DNA of 40,371 nt, taken from SIG636 sp045537905. Its GTDB lineage: Bacteria > Bacillota > Clostridia > Oscillospirales > CAG-382. The DNA is taken from positions 1 through 40,371 of the forward strand of contig JAZSQJ010000076.1 in the NCBI GenBank assembly GCA_045537905.1. Reading direction: 5' to 3'. Position 1 is the stretch's first letter. Each line of letters starts with the position of its first letter. Below, piece after piece: positions 7,899-13,868 of this stretch. Position numbers and translations under genes: made by a program. Below the pieces are notes generated by a model. The model worked only from the letters and a program-made list of their open reading frames with translations, made no database searches and had not been told where the DNA came from.

Positions 7899-8385
7899 AA
7901 TGCTCGCCGTCTTTTATCTCGGTACCGTCAACGCCGGTCATCATCATCTCGCCGTCCTTGTTGAACGCCCAATAGCTTTGGTCAATATCATAGTCGGCGG
8001 TGATACCGTTTACCTTCTTCACATACAGGCCGTACGCACCCTCGTCGCCTGCTATAAGGTCGTGCTCCAAAAGGGCGTCACCCAAGGTGGTCTTGTCGGT
8101 CTTTACGGTAAGCTCAACGCTCTTGCCCTCCGCCTCAACCTTTACGGTAACGGCTACAGCGCCCTCGCCAAAGGTGGTGTTTTCGGTATAAACGGCGTCA
8201 GCCCAAAGACCCGTAAGCTCCTCCTTGGAGCTTTCCTCCGAGGACGGCTCTGCCGAGGGGGCGGCGCTGCTAAGGTCCGCCGATGCATCGACAGAGGGGG
8301 AGGCAGGGGTTTCGGCATTGCCGCCGCAAGCGGCAAGCAGTACGACACATAAAAGCAGGGAAATAACGGAAGCTAATTTTTTCAT
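7873..8385 (-). CDS. secreted lipoprotein with DUF4430 (transcobalamin-like) domain
   Basis: A 170-aa protein with a signal peptide and lipobox LLAAC (Cys20), a Ser/Glu-rich spacer (about 22-60) and a C-terminal domain of about 100 aa resembling DUF4430. Typical features are the TTLGDALLEHDLI stretch, the YGLYVKKVNGI stretch and the YWAFNKDGEMMMTGVDG stretch. The related fold is the beta domain of transcobalamin/intrinsic factor. ATG 8385 follows AAAGGAG at the right distance; longer upstream frames would run through the riboswitch and are rejected. With the riboswitch and the S component it is probably an extracytoplasmic corrinoid-binding partner. The binding role is inferred. Confidence 0.78.
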   Translation of the reverse strand: MKKLASVISLLLCVVLLAACGGNAETPASPSVDASADLSSAAPSAEPSSEESSKEELTGLWADAVYTENTTFGEGAVAVTVKVEAEGKSVELTVKTDKTTLGDALLEHDLIAGDEGAYGLYVKKVNGITADYDIDQSYWAFNKDGEMMMTGVDGTEIKDGEHYELVYTKG

Positions 8386-8435
8386 AGCTTTTTCTCCTTT
8401 TCGTTTTATTATTTGTAACGAAAGGATAATAATAC

Positions 8436-8468
8436 AAAACCGCCCTTCTTTGAAAAGGCGGTTTTTTT
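8436..8468 (-). terminator. terminator of the cobalamin riboswitch (expression platform)
   Basis: A GC stem (ACCGCC with GGCGGT) closes over an A/T-rich loop between the riboswitch and the lipoprotein ATG. Read on the minus strand, TTTTGTATTATT follows the stem. It probably forms when cobalamin is bound. A T-run also follows on the plus strand, so it may work in both directions. Confidence 0.75.
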
Positions 8469-8469
8469 G

Positions 8470-8690
8470 CACAAGCCTACAGAGGCACCCTGCTTGTACC
8501 TCTCTCGCACAAATTGCCCTTCCTTTGCCCAAAGGCGTTTTTGCGTACGCAAGACGATAAGCATTCCGACTGTAACGGTAATGGCTGTTGCCACGGATTT
8601 CCACCGCTGTTTCCTTATCCCCGAACGGCGTCAAAGACGCCGCCCGACCAACACCAAGGGTGTTTGCCTTGCCTTATTATTCTTTTGTAC
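8470..8690 (-). promoter_or_regulatory. cobalamin riboswitch
   Basis: On the minus strand, the core reads GGAAACAGCGGTGGAAATCC, then GGCAACAGCCATTACCG, then TTACAGTCGGAATGC. These match the conserved J/P elements of the clostridial cobalamin aptamer (GGAA..GGTG.AAATCC..GCNGCC...ACAGTCGGA). The 3' part, AAGCAGGGTGCCTCTGTAGG, sits where the B12-box kissing helix belongs. Limits are approximate: the transcription start is near 8691 and the terminator begins at 8468. Confidence 0.83.
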
Positions 8691-8697
8691 GGGAGAG

Positions 8698-8726
8698 ATT
8701 ATAGCAAAGAAAAAGAGTTTTGTCAA
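8698..8726 (-). promoter_or_regulatory. sigma-A promoter of the cobalamin cassette
   Basis: On the minus strand, TTGACA (8726-8721), a 17-nt spacer and TATAAT (8703-8698), both hexamers perfect. Transcription should start near 8691 and enter the cobalamin riboswitch. Confidence 0.88.
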
Positions 8727-8759
8727 GCACTGGGCCGCTATCAGGTGCCGCAAAACGTC

Positions 8760-8898
8760 ACCGCAAATTATGATGATGCGTGACGGTTTGTCCCTACACG
8801 GTGCTACCCCTCACGCCCAATCAAAAACCCTACGGTGTGCTAGGCGTTGCGCTTAGGACCGTCGAGAGACGGTTTGTCCCTACAATGGTGCTAGCCGC
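8760..8898 (+). repeat. dispersed repeats upstream of the cobalamin cassette
   Basis: 8760-8826 is a direct copy of 7271-7337 (67 bp, about 88% identical), so the cassette is flanked by direct repeats. A second element at about 8866-8893 (AGGACCGTCGAGAGACGG, then TTTGTCCCTAC) recurs at 29931 and, inverted, at 29781-29810. No gene is seen between 8727 and 9273. Confidence 0.75.
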
Positions 8899-8953
8899 CA
8901 CGCCTAACAACTAACACGCCTTAACCTTAATTGCTTTTTATATTAAAACGGGA

Positions 8954-8978
8954 GCAATAAACCGTTTCGGTTTATTGC
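8954..8978. repeat. hairpin repeat GCAATAAACC/GGTTTATTGC, copy 1
   Basis: Perfect 10-bp arms around GTTTC. The same palindrome occurs at 9204-9232 and 35325-35355. Here it directly precedes the long hairpin-chain element at 8980. Confidence 0.85.
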
Positions 8979-8979
8979 C

Positions 8980-9203
8980 CAGACCGCTGACAAAGGCACA
9001 GAGCACGAAAAAGAACAAAATACAATTATTCTAAAGTAGAAAATTCAGGGAAGGCATCCCTGAATTTTCTGCATTTTTTGTATTTTTTCGTTCAAGACGA
9101 ACCTCGGCTCGCAGTACTAAGTACAGTTTTCGCCTCGGTTCGTCTTGCCTGCACTCTTTCTCAGCACTCTGCCAGCTTGATGACAAGGTTTGTCATCAAG
9201 CTG
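8980..9203 (+). repeat. modular hairpin-chain element, copy 1
   Basis: Fixed order: AGACCGCTGACAAAGGCACA head; A-rich linker; hairpin GTAGAAAATTCAGGGA / TCCCTGAATTTTCTGC (9036-9072); hairpin CAAGACGAAC / GTTCGTCTTG (9093-9147) with an inner GTACTAAGTAC; linker CACTCTTTCTCAGCACTCT; hairpin CCAGCTTGATGACA / TGTCATCAAGCTGG at the end. The same order is seen inverted at 40109-40369, and a shortened copy is at 20390-20545. No coding potential. The GCAATAAACC palindrome flanks this copy on both sides. Confidence 0.88.
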
Positions 9204-9232
9204 GAGCAATAAACCGTTTCGGTTTATTGCTC
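9204..9232. repeat. hairpin repeat GCAATAAACC/GGTTTATTGC, copy 2
   Basis: GAGCAATAAACC and GGTTTATTGCTC arms, directly after the hairpin-chain element. It is also the first structure after the end of rsmG on the minus strand, and could help end the trmL-mnmE-mnmG-rsmG transcript. Confidence 0.8.
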
Positions 9233-9273
9233 TCCGCTTCTCTTCGCTTTTAACTTATTTCAGGGTCCCGCCG

Positions 9274-9969
9274 TTATAGGGGCGACGACTTGATTTTAGC
9301 CCAGGGTCTTGGATACTTTGCAGGAGTAGGCTTTACCTTTTCTATTATAACAAGGCAATGTCCGTCGCCCTTAACGGGTACGGGGGCGCTTTTTATCTCC
9401 GCCAGCTTACCGCCCAGAGTGGCTATGGCTGTCGCCGCTTCTGCCGCCTCCGCTTCACCTGCCGAGCCCTTCATAGCGATAAACACGCCGCCCACCTTTA
9501 CGTAGGGCAGGCACAGCTCGCAAAGGGCGTTGAGACGGCTTACCCCTCGGGATACGGCTACGTCATAGCTCTCACGGCGGTCCTTTACCAGCTCCTCAGC
9601 TCTGCCGCACAGGGTCTTTATGTTGCTTATCCCAGCCAGCAAGGCGGTTTCTGCCACAAAGCCCAGCTTTTTTGCCGTGCTGTCAAGGGCGGTGATATGG
9701 GCGTTACCCGCTGCCGCCAGCACCAGGGCGGGAAAACCGCCTCCGCAGCCTACGTCGATAACGCTCTTACCCTCAAAGTCGTAGGCGGTAAAAAGCTGTA
9801 GGCAGTCTGCAAAATGGAGCAGTGCTATATCCTCCGTCTCCGTAAGGGAGGTAAGGTTGTACTTTTTGTTTTCGCTTTGCAGTCTCTCCGCTACCGTCTC
9901 CAGCTTTTCCAGGGTCTGCTCGGAAAGCGGTATGGGGCTGTGCTTTTTAAGTATATCCGTTACGCTCAT
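9274..9969 (-). CDS. rsmG: 16S rRNA (guanine527-N7)-methyltransferase RsmG
   Basis: Methylates G527 of 16S rRNA using SAM. The 231-aa Rossmann-fold protein has the SAM motif VIDVGCGGGFPALVLA (about residues 66-81), the N-terminal NLTSLTE stretch and the DVAVSRGVSRL segment typical of RsmG/GidB. Its ATG overlaps the end of mnmG by 4 bp, so it is translationally coupled. It is the last gene of trmL-mnmE-mnmG-rsmG. mnmG-rsmG adjacency is common in Firmicutes near oriC, but no oriC genes (dnaA, rpmH, rnpA) are seen here. Confidence 0.95.
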   Translation of the reverse strand: MSVTDILKKHSPIPLSEQTLEKLETVAERLQSENKKYNLTSLTETEDIALLHFADCLQLFTAYDFEGKSVIDVGCGGGFPALVLAAAGNAHITALDSTAKKLGFVAETALLAGISNIKTLCGRAEELVKDRRESYDVAVSRGVSRLNALCELCLPYVKVGGVFIAMKGSAGEAEAAEAATAIATLGGKLAEIKSAPVPVKGDGHCLVIIEKVKPTPAKYPRPWAKIKSSPL

Positions 9970-11843
9970 TCTTCTCCTCCGTATCGGGAAAGGTATACCA
10001 GTAAAACGCTGATATCCGCAGGACTGATGCCCGATATGCGTGACGCCTGTCCTATGCTTTTGGGGCGAAGCTTTTGCAGCTTTTGCGCCGCCTCCAGTCT
10101 TATGCCCTTTATGGCGCCGTAGTCTATCCCCTCGGGTAGCCGCTTGCTCTCAAGGGAAGCAAACTTTTCTACCTCTCGCCTTTGCTTGTCAATATAGCCT
10201 GCGTACTTTATCTCTGTTTCCACACGGCGTTTAAGTCTTAGGGGCAGGGGGCTTTCCCTACCCTCAAGGCTGTATATATCCTCAAGACCTATACCGCTTC
10301 TAAGCATCAGCTCTGCCTTACGGATACCGCCCTCGGTGGGCTTGTAGCCCTCTCTTTCCATCAGCTCGTCCAGGGCTTGACATTTGCTTTGGGTCTCGCC
10401 TTTAAGCCTTGCTATCTCTGCCTCAACCGCTTCCTTATCTGCAAGGTAACGGCTATACTGAGCGTCGCTTACCAGACCTGCCGCCCTGCCCTTTTCTATA
10501 AGCCTGTCCTCGGCGTTATCCTGACGGAGCAGTAAACGGTACTCACTTCTGGAGGTCATCATACGGTAGGGCTCGTTCGTTCCCTTGGTAACCAGGTCGT
10601 CTATAAGGGTGCCTATATAGCTTTCTGCCCTGGTAAGCACAAGGGGCTCCTTACCCTGTATCTTAAGGGCAGCGTTGATGCCTGCCATAAGTCCCTGTGC
10701 CGCCGCCTCCTCGTAGCCGCTGCTGCCGTTAAACTGGCCTGCACCGTACAGCCCGCTTACCTTCTTAAACTCCAAGGTGGGAAGCAGCTCGGTTGGATCG
10801 GTACAGTCGTACTCTATAGCGTAGGCGGTACGCATAAACACCGCATTTTCCAGACCCTTTATGGAATGTACCAGCTCCTTTTGCACCTCCTCGGGCAAGG
10901 ATGAAGAAAGACCCTGCAGGTACATCTCCTTGGTGTCCGCACCCATAGGCTCTATAAATATCTGGTGCCGTTCCTTGTCTGCAAAACGCACCACCTTGTC
11001 CTCGATGCTGGGGCAGTAACGGGGGCCTACGCCCTTTATCTCCCCGCCGTAAAGGGGACTGCGGTGGAGGTTTTCCCTTATAATACGGTGGGTGTCACCG
11101 TTGGTATAGGTGATGTGACAGTTAAGCGCCACGGTGCTTTTTTCACCCTCTACCGTAAAGTAGGTAGGAGGCTCGTCACCCTTTTGCTCCTCCAGCACGT
11201 CAAAGTTGATGCTGTCCTTATGAATGCGGGCAGGGGTGCCCGTTTTGAAACGGCGGAGAGGCACGCCCAAGCTCAGAAGGCTATCCGTAAGGGCATTTGC
11301 CGCCTTGGTGTTGTCGGGCCCGCTGTCATAGGCGTGCTCGCCCACTATTATCCTACCGCCCAGGGAGGTGCCCGTGGCGATAATTACCGCCTTGGCACTG
11401 AAAAAACCGCCAAAGGCTGTTACTACCCCCGTTACCTTCCCCTCCTCTGCGCAGACCTCTACCACCTCTGCCTGTATAAGACTTAAGTTTTCGGTGTTTT
11501 CCAGCAGGCTTTTCATATAGCCCTGATAGGCTCTGCGGTCGGACTGCATACGGAGAGAGTGCACGGCAGGTCCCTTGCTGAGGTTAAGCATACGGCTTTG
11601 CAGCATAACCTTGTCTGCGGCGTAGCCCATTTCACCACCAAGGGCGGTAATCTCATAAACAAGGTGTCCCTTGCCCGTACCGCCTATGGAGGGGTTGCAG
11701 GGCATATTACCTACCAAATCCAAGGACAGGGTAAACAGCGCCGTCTTAAGGCCCATCCTTGCCGCCGCCAACGCCGCCTCTATACCTGCGTGACCTGCAC
11801 CGATAACGGCAACGTCCAGGTCACCGGCTTTATATTTTTCCAT
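9966..11843 (-). CDS. mnmG: tRNA uridine-5-carboxymethylaminomethyl modification enzyme MnmG (GidA)
   Basis: FAD protein that with MnmE makes cmnm5U at wobble position 34 of tRNAs reading split codon boxes. The 625-aa protein has the FAD-binding motif VIGAGHAGIEAALAAARMG (about residues 14-32), the MPCNPSIGGTGKGHL signature, GRIIVGEH, and a complete C-terminal helical domain for MnmE and tRNA contact. Full length for the family. It lies 19 bp after mnmE and overlaps rsmG. Confidence 0.97.
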   Translation of the reverse strand: MEKYKAGDLDVAVIGAGHAGIEAALAAARMGLKTALFTLSLDLVGNMPCNPSIGGTGKGHLVYEITALGGEMGYAADKVMLQSRMLNLSKGPAVHSLRMQSDRRAYQGYMKSLLENTENLSLIQAEVVEVCAEEGKVTGVVTAFGGFFSAKAVIIATGTSLGGRIIVGEHAYDSGPDNTKAANALTDSLLSLGVPLRRFKTGTPARIHKDSINFDVLEEQKGDEPPTYFTVEGEKSTVALNCHITYTNGDTHRIIRENLHRSPLYGGEIKGVGPRYCPSIEDKVVRFADKERHQIFIEPMGADTKEMYLQGLSSSLPEEVQKELVHSIKGLENAVFMRTAYAIEYDCTDPTELLPTLEFKKVSGLYGAGQFNGSSGYEEAAAQGLMAGINAALKIQGKEPLVLTRAESYIGTLIDDLVTKGTNEPYRMMTSRSEYRLLLRQDNAEDRLIEKGRAAGLVSDAQYSRYLADKEAVEAEIARLKGETQSKCQALDELMEREGYKPTEGGIRKAELMLRSGIGLEDIYSLEGRESPLPLRLKRRVETEIKYAGYIDKQRREVEKFASLESKRLPEGIDYGAIKGIRLEAAQKLQKLRPKSIGQASRISGISPADISVLLVYLSRYGGEE

Positions 11844-11862
11844 TAAAAATCAACTTCCTTTA

Positions 11863-13224
11863 CTATTTCCCCACGCAAAAGCGGGAAAAAATATCGTTTA
11901 CTATCTCCTCGGACACGCTTCTGCCGTCCAGCTCTGCCAGGGCGCTCATTGCCTCCTCCATATCAAAGCCGGCAACGTCCTGTGTAAAACCGCTGTTAAG
12001 GGCGGTAAGGGCGTTTTCTACAGACTGCAGGGCACGGCACACTGCGGCGTGCTGACGGGCGTTGGTGATGGTCTCACCCATACCAAGTCCTTCGGTTTTG
12101 TTATACAGCGCCTCTGCCGCCTTCTTAAGCTCCTCGGCGCCTGTGCCTTCCTTGGCGGAAAGGCTTATCTGGGGAAAGGGCAGGCTGTAGACGAAGCCCT
12201 TGCCCTTGTCGCTTTTGTTTACCAAGCCCAGAGTTACGGCGGTTTTGCCCTTTTCCTCTATCTGCTTTATAACCTGATTATCTGCCTCGCTTTGCTTTTT
12301 ACTGCCGTCAAACACGGCAAGAACAAGCTCGGCTGACTCCAGGCTCTTTATGCTCCGTTCTATACCTATACGCTCTATCTCGCCGCCGCCCTCACGGATG
12401 CCTGCGGTGTCGGAAAGACGAAGCAGTATGTCACCCAGCCTTACGGTCTCCGTAACCACGTCACGGGTGGTGCCCGCTATGGCTGTAACTATCGCCCTGT
12501 CCTCCCCTGCCAGCATATTGAGGACGGAGCTTTTACCCACGTTGGGACAGCCTACTATGGCACAGCTTACGCCCTCGCTTACCGCCTTACCGTAGCGGTA
12601 GCTGTCCTTAAGGGCGGTAAGGGTGGCTTTTAAGTCTGCAAGCTCCTCTGTCAGCTCCTCCACGGACAGGTCGGTCATATCCTCCTCGGGGTAATCTATG
12701 TAGGCGTACACGGAGGAGGTCAGGCGGAGAAGCCTTTCATAACAGGCATTTATCCTTTTACTGAGGGCGCCGCCAAGCTGACGGATGCCTATGCCCAGAC
12801 AGGCGTCGGTCTTAGCCTCTATCAGAGCGCCTACCGCCTCCGCCTGAGACAGGCTGAGCTTGCCGTTGATGAAGGCACGCTTGGTATACTCCCCTGCAGA
12901 GGCAGGCGCGGCACCTGCCGCCAGGGTGGCGGAAAGGAGCCTGCGGGTGCCAAGGACACCGCCGTGACACATCAGCTCCACCACGTTTTCACCCGTGTAG
13001 GAGTTGGGAGCGTGGAACAGGGTAACGAGTCCGTCGTCAAAGTCTCCGTCTCCGTCGTGGAATATGCCGTAGATACTGCTTCTGGCCTTGCAGTCGGTAA
13101 GAGACCTGCCTCCCATAGGGGTAAAGACCCTTGACGCTATCTCTATGGCGTCGTCTCCCGACAGCCTTATCATAGACACCGCCCCTACACCGTGGGGGGT
13201 GCTTATTGCACTGATGGTTTTCAT
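11863..13224 (-). CDS. mnmE: tRNA modification GTPase MnmE (TrmE)
   Basis: Potassium-dependent GTPase, partner of MnmG. The 453-aa protein has an N-terminal formyl-THF-binding domain, a helical domain, an inserted G domain (P-loop GCPNVGKS at residues 225-232, DTAG 272-275, NKSD 336-339) and the C-terminal FCVGK, which carries the family's conserved Cys. Its ATG overlaps the trmL stop (ATGA), so the two are coupled. Confidence 0.97.
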   Translation of the reverse strand: MKTISAISTPHGVGAVSMIRLSGDDAIEIASRVFTPMGGRSLTDCKARSSIYGIFHDGDGDFDDGLVTLFHAPNSYTGENVVELMCHGGVLGTRRLLSATLAAGAAPASAGEYTKRAFINGKLSLSQAEAVGALIEAKTDACLGIGIRQLGGALSKRINACYERLLRLTSSVYAYIDYPEEDMTDLSVEELTEELADLKATLTALKDSYRYGKAVSEGVSCAIVGCPNVGKSSVLNMLAGEDRAIVTAIAGTTRDVVTETVRLGDILLRLSDTAGIREGGGEIERIGIERSIKSLESAELVLAVFDGSKKQSEADNQVIKQIEEKGKTAVTLGLVNKSDKGKGFVYSLPFPQISLSAKEGTGAEELKKAAEALYNKTEGLGMGETITNARQHAAVCRALQSVENALTALNSGFTQDVAGFDMEEAMSALAELDGRSVSEEIVNDIFSRFCVGK

Positions 13225-13724
13225 TCCCCGTCCTCCCTGTCAAAGAGCTTACCCTTAAGGTTAAGCTTATCAAAGCCCTGTTGACGAAGCGCCTCGTAAA
13301 CGGCGATAGCCACGCTGTTGGATAGGTTAAGGCTCCGCAGGTCGCTGTACATAGGAATACGAACGCAACGCTCCTCGTTTGCCATAAGCAAGTCCTCGGG
13401 CAGACCCTTAGTTTCCTTACCGAAAACAAGAAAGCTACCCGGCCGGTAGTCCACCTCGGTGTAACAGCGTTTTGCCTTGGTGGAGAAAAAGTAGACGGGG
13501 GCGTTTTCGTTAGCCTTTTCAAACTCTGCCCAATTATCGTAGTAGGTAAGGTCAAGGTACTGCCAGTAGTCAAGACCCGCCCTTTTAAGGCGTTTGTCGC
13601 TTGTATCAAAGCCCAGGGGTCTTATCAGATGCAGAGCGCTGTTTGTGGCGGCACAGGTGCGGGATATATTGCCCGTATTCTCGGGAATCTCAGGCTCTAA
13701 AAGCACAACGTTTACGTTTTTCAT
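13221..13724 (-). CDS. trmL: tRNA (cytidine/uridine-34-2'-O)-methyltransferase TrmL
   Basis: SPOUT-class methyltransferase that 2'-O-methylates the wobble nucleotide of tRNA-Leu isoacceptors. The 167-aa protein has the N-terminal LLEPEIPENTGNISRTCAA motif, the middle FGKETKGLP motif and the C-terminal IPMYSDLRSLNLSNSVAIAV knot motif. It is the first gene of the operon; its ribosome site GGAG lies 10 nt before ATG 13724. It shares position 34 as target with MnmE/MnmG, encoded directly downstream. Confidence 0.93.
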   Translation of the reverse strand: MKNVNVVLLEPEIPENTGNISRTCAATNSALHLIRPLGFDTSDKRLKRAGLDYWQYLDLTYYDNWAEFEKANENAPVYFFSTKAKRCYTEVDYRPGSFLVFGKETKGLPEDLLMANEERCVRIPMYSDLRSLNLSNSVAIAVYEALRQQGFDKLNLKGKLFDREDGE

Positions 13725-13760
13725 TGCAGTATTGCTCCAAAATAATAAAAATCCGTATAC

Positions 13761-13789
13761 ATTATAACTGTTTTTCTCCTTTTGTGCAA
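13761..13789 (-). promoter_or_regulatory. sigma-A promoter of trmL-mnmE-mnmG-rsmG
   Basis: On the minus strand, TTGCAC (13789-13784), a 17-nt spacer and TATAAT (13766-13761), about 37 bp before the trmL start. It is divergent from the secA promoter. Confidence 0.78.
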
Positions 13790-13808
13790 TTATTTTTTGT
13801 TAAAACGC

Positions 13809-13837
13809 TTTTAATTTTGAAAAAAATATAGTATAAT
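13809..13837 (+). promoter_or_regulatory. promoter of the secA operon
   Basis: TATAAT at 13832-13837 is a perfect -10 box 31 bp before the secA ATG. The -35 region at about 13809-13814 (TTTTAA) is weak; the region is very A/T-rich. Confidence 0.6.
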
Positions 13838-13868
13838 GGGTTTAATATACATAAGGGGAAATTTGATT

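Noticed and set aside
8225..8560. Small plus-strand frames over the lipoprotein gene and the cobalamin riboswitch
   Set aside because: They lie opposite a gene with a lipobox and across a structured RNA; no ribosome sites.
7873..8634. Longer 253-aa version of the DUF4430 lipoprotein
   Set aside because: The extra 83 residues would be encoded by the riboswitch and terminator, and would bury the signal peptide that begins at ATG 8385.
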